Shown here piece by piece: positions 8,780-17,198 of a DNA stretch of 64,000 nt. The number at the start of each line of letters is the position of its first letter. Position 1 is the stretch's first letter. Position numbers and translations under genes: made by a program. A model generated the notes under the pieces. That model was given only the letters and a program-made list of their open reading frames with translations, was not told where the DNA came from and did no database searches. The DNA comes from Paraburkholderia dioscoreae (lineage in GTDB: Bacteria; Pseudomonadota; Gammaproteobacteria; Burkholderiales; Burkholderiaceae), in contig NZ_LR699553.1 in the NCBI RefSeq assembly GCF_902459535.1, positions 682,001 through 746,000 of the forward strand. Direction: 5' to 3'.

Positions 8780-9280
8780 GGTTATCCCGGCTCGATTGTT
8801 CTGGTTCGTCCTGCGCTTCGTGTTTTGCCGACATGCACGCAGCCGGCGAGCCGTTCAGCATAGCGAGAGCGGAAACACCGGGCAAGTGCGCGTATCAGCA
8901 TCGGCTCAATCGATTCGATCGGGTTTGCGATCCCGCGGTGTTGCTGGTGAGTCTCGGAGTATGTCTCGTGCTAACGGGTAATGCTATTTCGCATAGCCAT
9001 TACGCGAATCAGGCACAGCGGCATTCAAACACGGGCAAGCGGATTCGTTTATTCGCGGAACCGGATTTCCGCGATATTCTCCGCGAACGCGATCGTGGGA
9101 TGTGTTCGCCGCTTCATGTGGACGGAGTTCTGTTTTATCTCTGGTCCAACGGCATGACAATGGAGGTAATGACGGTGGCCATCGGAACGCGCTGGCCGAA
9201 GATGCAGGATGTGGCACTACAGGAATTTCGTTCTGGATGAATGCCCGCCTCGCTGCGGCGGGCCTGCTCATGCGGTCTTC
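8780..9280. other. Intergenic region with hairpins, no convincing gene
   Basis: 501 bases. One plus-strand frame is open for 135 codons (8833-9240) but its product is compositionally unconvincing. The region holds two inverted repeats: TAATGCTAT/ATAGCCATTA (8979-9002, one bulge) and CGCGGAA/TTCCGCG (9054-9073). It should contain the promoter of the minus-strand LysE gene, whose start is at 8779. Confidence 0.5.
9243..9263 (-). terminator. Hairpin downstream of the 46-residue ORF
   Basis: GCCCGCC (9243-9249) pairs with GGCGGGC (9257-9263) around a 7-nt loop, 18 nt beyond the stop of the minus-strand small gene. There is no clear U-tract, so termination is only likely. Confidence 0.4.
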
Positions 9281-9421
9281 CTAGTGCTTCTTCGCGGTCG
9301 CCGAGGTGCTCGGCGCGACGCGGATCGGCGGCGCGCCCGATGGCGAGGTGGCAGGCGCCGGTTTCTTCGCCTGCTTCGGTTTCTTCACTTCGCGATTACT
9401 GCGCATTTGACCTTTTGCCAT
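9281..9421 (-). CDS. 46-residue basic protein (MAKGQ...SNRE type)
   Basis: Begins MAKGQMRSNREVKKPKQ, continues KKPAPATSP and ends TATAKKH or similar (46 residues, very basic). A strong GGGGAG ribosome site lies 5-6 nt before the ATG. Short proteins beginning MAKGQxRSNRE.KKPK are, to my knowledge, a recurrent family of uncharacterised small proteins in proteobacteria; I recognise the family by its N-terminus only. Its role is unknown; the charge suggests nucleic-acid or ribosome association. Confidence 0.75.
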   Translation of the reverse strand: MAKGQMRSNREVKKPKQAKKPAPATSPSGAPPIRVAPSTSATAKKH

Positions 9422-9505
9422 GATGGACTCCCCAATTGGCGGTTATTGCTCCGCATAGGAGCAGTAAGCTAGTGTGCGCCTCTTTTGTCCGCTCAGGCAA
9501 AGAAT

Positions 9506-10483
9506 CTAAACGATCCGACTCCTTCGCCAGGTCTGCGACGGTAATTCGCCGAACTGTCCGCGATACTCGCTGGAGAAATTCCCGAAATGCCAGAACCCCC
9601 ACCGCGTGGCGACCTCCGTCACCGAACCGGAGCCGCGCAATTCACGGCGCACGTGATCGAGCCGAACAGCTCGCATATAAGCGGACGGATTGACTCCGAG
9701 CGTATCTGCGAACGCGTATTGCAAAGTACGTCGGCTCGCGCGAAACCGCGCGCACAACTCCGCGACGGAAAGCGGACAATCCGGCGACTCCTCGATCAGC
9801 TCACGAACGCCGCGCACCAATTGCCAGTTCCGCGCAGTGCGTGCCTCGACATTCCCATGCGGATCGGCATCGCACAGATCCTGCAAAACATCGGCGAGAC
9901 CGAATATCACCGACTTCTCGAACGCCGCGGCCACGCCGGCGTCGTCGAGCAAAGTGGGTGTGGCCGCGACCGTGTCGAGCAACTGCTTCAGCACTTCGCG
10001 AAAGCCTTGCAGTTTCGCGGGATCGACATTCAATACGCCAGGCTTCGCACCCAGTAGCAACGTTATTTCGTCGAGTTGCGAACGCACCAGAGGATCGCCG
10101 AGCGCAGCCGGCTCGATTTCGAGGTTCACCACGACGTGCCTGTCGGGCGACAGAAACTCGAAACCGCCGTCGCCGGAGAACACGTGCAAGCCGTCGCGGT
10201 GACTCGTCTGTCCGCACAACAACGCGTGCCCTTCGAGCTGAAACGGAATGCCCACGGCGACCCTGGATGCGGCTACCTGGCCGCGCTGATAGACCGTGCG
10301 GTTCAGGCGCTCGACGAGTACCCGCACGCCGCCCGCGTGGCATGAACTCACCGAGCCGTCGAAGGCGCCGCGCGAGATCTGGCAATAGCTCTGGTTCCAC
10401 GCGTCGAGCAACATCGCCTGCTCATCGATGTTGCGGCAACAACGAATCTCGACCGCGCCGCTCGTCTGATTGACCGCCTGCAT
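9506..10483 (-). CDS. EutR-like AraC-family transcriptional regulator
   Basis: A 325-residue regulator with a long N-terminal sensor domain and a C-terminal AraC double HTH. The C-terminus reads SRRTLQYAFADTLGVNP then YMRAVRLDHVRREL and ATRWGFWHFGNFSSEYRGQF, closely resembling the ethanolamine regulator EutR. The ATG at 10483 is chosen because the longer frame upstream is low-quality sequence. It is divergent from an SDR dehydrogenase and an APC permease, so it most likely controls uptake and oxidation of an amine or amino-alcohol substrate. No ethanolamine ammonia-lyase gene is present here. Confidence 0.8.
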   Translation of the reverse strand: MQAVNQTSGAVEIRCCRNIDEQAMLLDAWNQSYCQISRGAFDGSVSSCHAGGVRVLVERLNRTVYQRGQVAASRVAVGIPFQLEGHALLCGQTSHRDGLHVFSGDGGFEFLSPDRHVVVNLEIEPAALGDPLVRSQLDEITLLLGAKPGVLNVDPAKLQGFREVLKQLLDTVAATPTLLDDAGVAAAFEKSVIFGLADVLQDLCDADPHGNVEARTARNWQLVRGVRELIEESPDCPLSVAELCARFRASRRTLQYAFADTLGVNPSAYMRAVRLDHVRRELRGSGSVTEVATRWGFWHFGNFSSEYRGQFGELPSQTWRRSRIV

Positions 10484-10734
10484 AGTATCTCCCGATTCCG
10501 ATGGCGCTCCCCGAAAGCCTCGTGCCGACCAGTGTATGCGAAAAAAAAGCCGTGCCGTAGCGTTGACGGGGACCGTCTGCGCCCACGGGCGGGCATCCGG
10601 AAACAGTCGTCGCATGGTATTTGCCGGCGGCCGGATTTTTACGGGATTTTTATTTTTTGCCAATTTTGGATAGTCGCCGCTTTTTGCCGCCCCTACTTTG
10701 TGCACAACGCAATGCACCAAAAAGGGAGTCACGC

Positions 10735-11511
10735 ATGAGCAGACCGACAGGCAGGCTGGAAGGCAAGATCGCAATCGTGTCGGGCGGTGCAACGGGCGCG
10801 GGCGGCGCGGCCTCGTTGCTGTTCGCGCAGGAAGGCGCGCAGGTCGCCGTTGTCGATATCAATACGGATGCCGGCGAGGAAGTGGTGACGCGGATTCGCG
10901 CGGCAGGCGGCAGCGCCGAACTGTTCGCCGCCGACGTGTCGAAGCGCGCGGCCGTCGATGCCGCCGTGGCCGGCATCATGGCGCGCTTCGGGCGTATCGA
11001 CGTGCTGTTCAATCACGCCGGCAGCATCGTCGTGAAGCCGTTCGTCGATACCACCGACGAAGACTACGACTGGCTCATGAACGTGAACGTGAAGAGCATG
11101 TTCATGATGACGCGGGCCGTGCTGCCGCACATGCTCGCGGCGGGCGGCGGCTCGATCGTGTGTACGGCGTCGATCTCCTCGGTGGCGGCAACGCCGCTCG
11201 AAGTGCTCTATTGCACCACCAAAGGCGCATGTGCGATGTTCGCGCGCGCCATCGCCGTCGAGTATCGCGACCGCGGGATTCGCTGCAATGCCGTGTGCCC
11301 CGGCTTTATCGACACGCCGCATGGGCGCCGCGAAATCAGCGCGCTCGCGAAGTACGGCTTCGACGCGAGCGAAGCCGCCTTGTCGGTGCAGCAGGGACGC
11401 CTGTGCGCGCCGGAAGAAGTGGCGCGCGCCGCGCTCTTTCTCGCTAGCGACGACGCGAGTTTCGTCAACGGCGCGCACCTGTACGTCGATAACTGCTTCA
11501 CGGCCGCCTAG
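10735..11511 (+). CDS. Short-chain dehydrogenase/reductase (SDR)
   Basis: A 258-residue classical SDR. The cofactor loop is VSGGATGAGGAASL (about residues 13-26), VDIN follows beta-2 with an Asp suggesting NAD preference, NHAGS replaces the usual NNAG, and the catalytic Tyr-Lys pair is in YCTTKGA. The active-site Ser is in CTASISS. A good AAAGGGAG ribosome site precedes ATG 10735. The permease gene follows by 85 nt, and the EutR-like regulator is divergent across an AT-rich 250-nt gap. A role in oxidising the compound imported by the permease is inferred. Confidence 0.85.
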   Translation: MSRPTGRLEGKIAIVSGGATGAGGAASLLFAQEGAQVAVVDINTDAGEEVVTRIRAAGGSAELFAADVSKRAAVDAAVAGIMARFGRIDVLFNHAGSIVVKPFVDTTDEDYDWLMNVNVKSMFMMTRAVLPHMLAAGGGSIVCTASISSVAATPLEVLYCTTKGACAMFARAIAVEYRDRGIRCNAVCPGFIDTPHGRREISALAKYGFDASEAALSVQQGRLCAPEEVARAALFLASDDASFVNGAHLYVDNCFTAA

Positions 11512-11596
11512 TCATCCGCTTTGCTTTGCGCGGCCACGCCGTTGAACCGGCTCGCCGGTTGGCCGCTTCGTCATAACCTGTTCAAAGGATCGCGTC

Positions 11597-13135
11597 ATGG
11601 ACATCAACACGGCCTTGCCGTCGGCGGAGTCCGCCGACAACGACGTCAAGCTGTTGCACAAGATGGGTTACGCGCAGGAACTGTCCCGGCGCATGGGGGC
11701 GTTCTCGAACTTCGCGGTGTCGTTCTCGCTGATCTGCATTCTGTCGGGCGGCATCACGTCGTTCCAGATGGGCCTGTCGGCGGCGGGTGGAGCGTCGATC
11801 GGACTCGGCTGGCCGCTCGGCTCGCTGTTCGCGCTGGTGGTAGCCGCGGCGATGGCGCAGATCGCTTCGTCTTATCCGACCGCGGGCGGCCTCTATCACT
11901 GGAGTTCGATTCTCGGCGGCAAGACGTGGGGTTGGCTGACCGCCTGGCTGAATCTGCTAGGCCTCGTGTTCGTGGTCGCCGCGATCAACTACGGCACCTA
12001 TGATCCGTTCTTCCGCACGCTGATCGCGCCGATGTTCGGTGTGAAACCCGAAGCGCTCGGCTGGTGGCAACAAACGCTGTTTCTGACCGTGATCACCGCG
12101 TCGCAAGCGTTCCTCAATCATCGCGGCATTCGCATCACGAGCAAGATCACCGACCTGTCGGGCTATCTGATCTTCGCGGTGACAATTCTGCTGGTGGGGG
12201 CGCTGCTGTTGTATTCGCCGGTCAGGATCGATCTGTCGCGGCTCTATACGTTCACCAACTTCACCGGCGTGGACGGCGGCGCGTGGCCGAAGCAGACCAT
12301 GGCGATGGCGTTTCTCTCAGGCCTCCTGCTGACCGCTTATACGATTACCGGCTTCGACGCGTCGGCGCATACCTCGGAGGAGACGAACGAGGCGGCGCGC
12401 AACGTGCCGCGCGGGATCGTCGGCTCGGTGTTCTGGTCGACCACCTTCGGTTACGTGATGGTGTGCGCGTTCGTGCTGGTCATGCCGGATATCGGCGCGG
12501 CAGTGAAGCAGGGCACGGGTTTCTTCGAAGCGATCCTTGCGCCGATTCCGGGGCCGCTGCGCATTGTGATCGAACTGCTGATGTTCTTCATCAACTACGT
12601 ATGCGGTCTTGCGGCGGTCACTTCCACGTCGCGCATGATGTTCGCGTTTGCTCGCGACGGCGGCCTGCCCGCGTCGAAGTGGCTGCGTAAAGTGAACGCC
12701 GCGCATCGCACGCCGGGCGCCGCGATCTGGACCTCGGCGGTGCTGGCGATCGTCGTCACGCTGTACGGCGATGCCTTCACCGTGCTGAGCGCAGGCAGTG
12801 CCGTGTTCCTGTTCATCTCGTACGCCATGCCGATTGCGGCCGGCATTCTCGCCGAAGGCCGCACGTGGAACGAGAAAGGCCCGTTCCAGTTGGGCACGCT
12901 CTCGAAGCCTTTCGCGGTGGCGGCGGTGATCGGCGCACTGGTGCTCGCCTACGTCGGCATGCAGCCGCCGAATCAGAAGGTGGTCTATGTGATTGTCGGC
13001 TTGCTCGCGGTTCTGCTGACCATCTGGTATGGCGCGGGTGTGCGCAAGAGTTTCGCCGGGCCGCCGATCGGCAAGGTGTCGAAGGAACGCGAAAGCGAAC
13101 TGCGCGGCATGGAGGGGCAGCTAGGAGAAGGGTGA
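11597..13135 (+). CDS. APC-superfamily amino-acid/amine permease
   Basis: A 512-residue protein with about twelve hydrophobic helices. The N-terminal signature of the amino-acid/choline (ACT) branch is clear (YAQELSRRMGAFSNFAVSFS), as are SSYPTAGGLYHWSS and the central TGFDASAHTSEET. These transport GABA, choline, ethanolamine or other amines by proton symport. The AAAGGATCGCGTC before the ATG is a fair ribosome site. It is probably co-transcribed with the upstream SDR and controlled by the EutR-like regulator. Confidence 0.87.
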   Translation: MDINTALPSAESADNDVKLLHKMGYAQELSRRMGAFSNFAVSFSLICILSGGITSFQMGLSAAGGASIGLGWPLGSLFALVVAAAMAQIASSYPTAGGLYHWSSILGGKTWGWLTAWLNLLGLVFVVAAINYGTYDPFFRTLIAPMFGVKPEALGWWQQTLFLTVITASQAFLNHRGIRITSKITDLSGYLIFAVTILLVGALLLYSPVRIDLSRLYTFTNFTGVDGGAWPKQTMAMAFLSGLLLTAYTITGFDASAHTSEETNEAARNVPRGIVGSVFWSTTFGYVMVCAFVLVMPDIGAAVKQGTGFFEAILAPIPGPLRIVIELLMFFINYVCGLAAVTSTSRMMFAFARDGGLPASKWLRKVNAAHRTPGAAIWTSAVLAIVVTLYGDAFTVLSAGSAVFLFISYAMPIAAGILAEGRTWNEKGPFQLGTLSKPFAVAAVIGALVLAYVGMQPPNQKVVYVIVGLLAVLLTIWYGAGVRKSFAGPPIGKVSKERESELRGMEGQLGEG

Positions 13136-13191
13136 GAGTGGGGTGAGAGGAGTTGCTGCGAACTCGCAGTTGCCTCGCATGTCCCGAGCGT

Positions 13192-13228
13192 AAAAAAACG
13201 TCAGCCGACCCTCGAGCCGGCTGACGTT
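13192..13228 (-). terminator. Rho-independent terminator of the glycosidase gene (minus strand)
   Basis: AACGTCAGCCG (13197-13207) pairs perfectly with CGGCTGACGTT (13218-13228). On the minus strand it is followed by a T-run (A-run 13192-13198 on plus). It also lies 60 nt beyond the plus-strand permease, so it may act from both sides. Confidence 0.8.
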
Positions 13229-13276
13229 CTATCACGTCTGTCGAGTACCCGAATCCGGGTACGTCGGGCGCGTGGC

Positions 13277-15238
13277 TTACATGCCGACGTATCCCACCGG
13301 CGTCGTCGCGTTGGCTCGCGCCACCGACGCGTTGTTCGACACCACATACACCGGCGATTCGGTCAGGTTGAGCTTCAGCACACCGTCGCTGTAATTCGCA
13401 TTGGTCGCGTTGCCCATCATGTCGATCACCTTGACCGTGCCGTTCGTGCCGGGCCCGTCTACGTTGAGGCTGTACGCGACGCCATAGCTCGAACTGAAGC
13501 CCACGCTCGCGCTCCACACGTCGTTGTTGTGCGCCCACAGAGCGGTAATCACCGCGCCGTTGCCCACCTGCTGGAACGCGTAGGCGTAGACGCCGGTCGG
13601 CGTGCCGTTCACCGGACCGAGCGTCGTGGTGCCGTCGAGCGTGCGCGTCATCGCGCTGATCGCCATTGCCACCGGCTTCGGACTGATGTTGGTCGCGCCG
13701 AATGCGCCTTGCGGATCGCTCAGGTCGAAGAAGGTGCCGTAGCCGACTTCATCCGGATAGTCCGCGCCGTAGAACACGTAGGTTTGATCCGCGCCTTCGC
13801 CGAGCGTGATGATGTGCATGCGCGCCGCAACCGCCGCCTGTGCGTACAGCACGTTGGCGGTCGGATAGTTCGGACCGTACGAGGTGCCGAGGTCGTAGCT
13901 GATGCCTGCTTCCGTCGAAAACAGATGCATGCCGGTACGGTAGTCGGTGGCCATTTCCGCGCGCAGGTTGCGCATCTGGCCGCGCAGCGAACCGGAGGCG
14001 GTGGACGGGTCGCTGTCATAGCGCTCGGGCGGATGCGACGGCGAGGTTCCAGCGTCATAGTAGCCGTGCGTGGCGACCGCGTCGATGTACTGGCCGAAGC
14101 CGAGCGGCGCAAGGCGTTTCAGGTGCGAGGTGGTCAGGCTCGGGAAGGCGTCGGCCGGGCCCATCACCATCGCGTGCGGATCGGTCGAATGAATGCCCTG
14201 GTAGACGGCCTTGTACAACGCGACGAAGTTCGCGTCGGTGTCGGTCCACATCTGATTCGGCTCCCACGTCACCTGATAGTAGTTCGCCGACTGGGTCGGG
14301 AAGTACGCGGCGCGAATCGCGTTCGATTCCGTGCCCACCCGGCTCATGTAGCTCTGGTAGTACGAAATATCTGCGGGCAGCGTGGTGTCGTCCTGGAAGG
14401 CGCCGGTGCTGCTGGCCCAGGCCGGAATGCCGTCGAGACGGATCAGCCGCATCACGTTGCTGTTCTTGTAGAACGGATCGAGATTGTCGGCCGACGGGTT
14501 GAACGTGTTCGGGCCGCTCGGTTCCATGGTGGAGAGCTGACGGTCGTCGATGGTCGACGAAATGCCGAGCGCGGCAAGCAGCGGACCGTTGTCGTTCGCG
14601 CCCTGCATGCCGAAGCGATGCTGCTCCTCGCGCGCATACGTGACGGCCGGCACGGCGCCGGACAGATTCGGCGTGACGCCGAAAGTCGCGATACCCACCG
14701 GACGCGTACCGGCCTGCGGCAACTGTCCACCATTTTTGGCCAGCGTGCCCGTTGCCGCGAAATAGCCGGCGAGCGTCGAGGTGCAGTTGAACGTAATGGT
14801 CTTCGCGCCGCTCGCCACGGCGGTGGTGCCGCTCGCGGCAACGCGGCCGAGCGTGTCGGTGACGGCCCAGTTCAGCGTATCCGCAGCCGGCGCGTCGGTG
14901 TTGAAGGCGAGCTGGAAAGTGCTGCCGGACGCAAAGATGCGCGTGCCGTCCGCACTGGGCGTATCCGCGGAGATCGTCGCGCTGCCCGAGCCTGCCGACG
15001 TGGTGGGCGAGGCGCAGCTCATGGCCGCGGTGCCGCCCGTGGCGTTCAGCGCAACGGTGCCGGTGCTGGCGTTCCCTGCGGCAGACGTGCTGGCCGAACT
15101 GGCCGGACTGCTGGTGCCGCCGGTGCCGTTGGCCTGATTGGCCGAGGCGCCGCCGGCGCTGTCACCACCACCGCCGCCGCCGCCGCATGCGGCGAGTGCG
15201 AGGGACAGTGTCGAAAGTAGGAGTAGTTGCGTTTTCAT
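13277..15238 (-). CDS. Secreted lipoprotein, PslG-like clan GH-A glycosidase candidate (paralogue 1)
   Basis: A 653-residue protein with a lipoprotein signal (LSLALAACGG; lipidation Cys about residue 18) and a Gly/Ser/Ala/Thr-rich linker. A beta-sandwich-like segment comes next, then a probable TIM-barrel hydrolase. Candidate catalytic acids are the Glu in YYQVTWEPN and the Glu in LFSTEAGISYD, spaced as in clan GH-A (GH39/PslG-like) retaining enzymes. A C-terminal beta-domain follows. It shares extended motifs (MRLIRLDGIPAWAS, GEGADQTYVFY, ISPKPVAMA) with the protein at 20520-22811. It sits at the left edge of the EPS locus, so trimming or release of the exopolysaccharide is inferred. ATG 15238 is preferred to a TTG 3 nt upstream. 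Confidence 0.72.
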   Translation of the reverse strand: MKTQLLLLSTLSLALAACGGGGGGGDSAGGASANQANGTGGTSSPASSASTSAAGNASTGTVALNATGGTAAMSCASPTTSAGSGSATISADTPSADGTRIFASGSTFQLAFNTDAPAADTLNWAVTDTLGRVAASGTTAVASGAKTITFNCTSTLAGYFAATGTLAKNGGQLPQAGTRPVGIATFGVTPNLSGAVPAVTYAREEQHRFGMQGANDNGPLLAALGISSTIDDRQLSTMEPSGPNTFNPSADNLDPFYKNSNVMRLIRLDGIPAWASSTGAFQDDTTLPADISYYQSYMSRVGTESNAIRAAYFPTQSANYYQVTWEPNQMWTDTDANFVALYKAVYQGIHSTDPHAMVMGPADAFPSLTTSHLKRLAPLGFGQYIDAVATHGYYDAGTSPSHPPERYDSDPSTASGSLRGQMRNLRAEMATDYRTGMHLFSTEAGISYDLGTSYGPNYPTANVLYAQAAVAARMHIITLGEGADQTYVFYGADYPDEVGYGTFFDLSDPQGAFGATNISPKPVAMAISAMTRTLDGTTTLGPVNGTPTGVYAYAFQQVGNGAVITALWAHNNDVWSASVGFSSSYGVAYSLNVDGPGTNGTVKVIDMMGNATNANYSDGVLKLNLTESPVYVVSNNASVARANATTPVGYVGM

Positions 15239-15957
15239 CAATCCGTAAGCAATGCGTTGGCTGATTATTCGTCCGTGTCCTCGCGCAAAGCGCGTTGGGA
15301 GGCGGAGCGAACATCGAGGTTCATTTGCAAGCCAGCCGATGACCGAGGCTTCGACACTGGCGTCCTGGGTGCGCAGCGTTGCAACTGCGCGAAGGTGATG
15401 CCTTCCCGGGTTGTCGGCCTCGAACGCGTTTCTCCGCAGAGAAACGTTTGCCGTACGAAGCCGGGCCGCTGACGCGAGCGGGTTTGGCGGAATCGGCCGA
15501 CCGGCGAAGGTACGACGAAAACGGCCAGCGCGTTGAGGAACAGCGCGATCCAGATCGCAATACCTGAGTTCATGGCGCTAGCCGATGAACTTTTTACTGT
15601 CCTGTAAGCTGGAGATGCTCAATTTGGGAAGAATCGACCGCAACAATACGCATTAGTAGGCTTAAAAGAAGTAACGAGTCGTTACGTATGAACATTAATG
15701 CAGTACTAATTGCTTTTATCTTATGAAAAGATCTGTCAGGTGAAACCTGTCTTTTTCCGCCATGGCGAATTGGGGTCGTAATTTGTTGAAACGGATACCT
15801 AACTATCCAGCTCCGCCAATCCACTGAGAAATGGGCGCTAGCGCTCATTGGCCAGCGGAAAAAGTCTTGGGCTTGGCGTAAAAGTACTTGATCTTGGGTG
15901 TAAGGTTTCCTCGCGACATGGACTTCGCGGCGGAACTGTCGCTGTTTTACGGAGGCC
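15239..15957. other. AT-richer promoter region upstream of the EPS left wing
   Basis: About 720 bases with markedly lower GC than the genes around, especially 15590-15800. Open frames here (for example minus 15265-15573 and minus 15594-15959) have no ribosome site or recognisable product. A near-perfect 20-bp palindrome lies at 15830-15849. The promoters of the minus-strand lipoprotein gene and the plus-strand glycosyltransferase unit must be here. Confidence 0.5.
15830..15849. promoter_or_regulatory. 20-bp near-perfect palindrome, candidate operator
   Basis: AATGGGCGCT at 15830-15839 is mirrored by AGCGCTCATT at 15840-15849 with one mismatch. It lies in the AT-rich control region about 240 nt before the glycosyltransferase start. 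An operator function is inferred only from symmetry and position. Confidence 0.4.
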
Positions 15958-16089
15958 ATGACGCGTTCCCAAACAGGAGCGCGTCATACACGACGATGGA
16001 TACCGACGTTATTGGGGGTCTGGAATAACGGGGGCGGCATCCCATCCGCTGCGCAAAAAAAAGCGGTTATGCAGAGAGATCAATCGTGA
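15958..16089 (+). CDS. Possible 43-residue leader ORF coupled to the glycosyltransferase
   Basis: An ATG at 15958 just behind GGAGG (15951-15955, spacing short) opens a 43-codon frame. Its TGA (16087-16089) overlaps the GTG start of the next gene in the string GTGA. The product (begins MTRSQTGARHTRRW) is basic and unrecognised. The frame's first bases also form an inverted repeat, ATGACGCG (15958-15965) with CGCGTCAT (15980-15987), that could hide the start. It may be a translated leader or a chance ORF. Confidence 0.3.
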   Translation: MTRSQTGARHTRRWIPTLLGVWNNGGGIPSAAQKKAVMQRDQS

Positions 16090-17171
16090 GGATTCTTCAA
16101 CTGGTTCATGCACCGCGATTGTCGGGCGCAGAAGTACTCGTAAAAGGGTTGGCCATTCATCATCAGCGCGGCGGCCATGAGGTCTGCATGACGTCGCTGC
16201 TCCCACAGCAGGACGATTTCGCCGACATTCGCGCCGAACTTCAGGCCGCGGGCGTCACCTGTCTGTTTCCCGAGGTTCGCTACGGCAGGGTAGGCAAACT
16301 GCTGCACCTGTATCGCGTGGTGCGGCGTTTCCGGCCCGACTTCATCGTGGCTCACGCGACGCTTGCGGCGCTGTACGTACGCCTTCTGCCGGTCCACACG
16401 CCGATTGCCTGGGTCATGCATTCCGGCGTCAACGACTTCGAGAACGGCGCGCTCAAGCGGGCCGAGCGCCTGCTCTCGCGACGGGCGAGAGCGATCATCG
16501 GCGTATCGCAGCAGAATATCGACGACTACCTGCGCGAGATCGGCCGGCATCCGTCCATGGTCGTGATTCCGAATGGCGTGGACGCGCAACTGTTCTCCGG
16601 AGCCAACGACGCCTGCACGCCGGATATCGAGGCGCATCCGAAGCAGATCGTTCAGCTCGGCCGGTATATCGAAGGCAAGAGCCAGCTCGACACGATCCGT
16701 GCGTTCCAACGCGTGCTGCAAGCGGAGCCGGAGGCTCGCCTGCTATTGTGCGGTGTCGTGGAAGATCTGGACTATCACAGGGCGGTGCTGTCGCTCGTCC
16801 GCGAGCTCGGGTTGGAAAGCCGGGTGACCGTGGGCGGACCGCGCTCCGACGTCGCCGCGATTCTGCGCGCCTCGCGCGTCTTTGCCATGCCGTCGCGTTT
16901 CGAAGCGCAAAGCATCGGTTTTCTGGAGGCGCTTGCCTCGGGTATTCCTGTCGTGGCGAGCCGGATTCCGTCTTTCGGCTTTGCGAGCGCTTTTGCCGGC
17001 GTCGACCTCGTCGATACGACCGACCCGGAAGCCTACGGCGGCGCCCTGCTGAGCGCGCTCGGCACGCCGCGCGCGAACCGGCAACTGGCCGGCTACACGC
17101 TGCACGACACGGCGGACCGTTATATGACGATCGCGCGGAAGTTCGTTCAGCCGCTCCAGGTTTCGGCCTGA
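16086..17171 (+). CDS. Family 4 glycosyltransferase (paralogue of the one at 46589)
   Basis: A 361-residue GT-B enzyme. The N-terminal half starts ILQLVHAPRLSGAEVLVKGL and includes VMHSGVNDFENG. The C-terminal half has the nucleotide-sugar site: VQLGRYIEGKSQLD, then MPSRFEAQSIGFLEALASG with the EX7E glutamates. It starts at GTG 16086 behind GCAGAGAG. The protein at 46589-47665 matches it motif for motif over its full length, so one is a duplicate of the other. The sugar donor is not predictable. It is the first plus-strand gene of the EPS left wing and probably adds a residue to the repeat unit. Confidence 0.85.
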   Translation: MRILQLVHAPRLSGAEVLVKGLAIHHQRGGHEVCMTSLLPQQDDFADIRAELQAAGVTCLFPEVRYGRVGKLLHLYRVVRRFRPDFIVAHATLAALYVRLLPVHTPIAWVMHSGVNDFENGALKRAERLLSRRARAIIGVSQQNIDDYLREIGRHPSMVVIPNGVDAQLFSGANDACTPDIEAHPKQIVQLGRYIEGKSQLDTIRAFQRVLQAEPEARLLLCGVVEDLDYHRAVLSLVRELGLESRVTVGGPRSDVAAILRASRVFAMPSRFEAQSIGFLEALASGIPVVASRIPSFGFASAFAGVDLVDTTDPEAYGGALLSALGTPRANRQLAGYTLHDTADRYMTIARKFVQPLQVSA

Positions 17172-17172
17172 C

Positions 17173-17191
17173 GCCGGCCGGATCGGCCGGC
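17173..17191. terminator. Hairpin between convergent genes
   Basis: GCCGGCCG (17173-17180) and CGGCCGGC (17184-17191) flank a 3-nt loop in the 27-nt gap between the convergent glycosyltransferase and PIG-L genes. No T-run follows; it is possibly a bidirectional stop. Confidence 0.35.
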
Positions 17192-17198
17192 CCGCACG

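Noticed and set aside
8833..9240. 135-codon plus-strand ORF after the LysE gene
   Set aside because: No ribosome site, odd composition, and several hairpins in the same stretch; treated as non-coding.
13529..15220. Long open frame on the plus strand (over 500 codons)
   Set aside because: It is antisense to the glycosidase gene, Arg/Gly/Ala-rich with no domain, and is explained by GC3 bias of the true gene.
15265..15573. 102-codon minus-strand ORF with a hydrophobic N-terminus
   Set aside because: The first 20 residues look like a membrane helix, but the rest is Arg/Ser-rich and no ribosome site is present.
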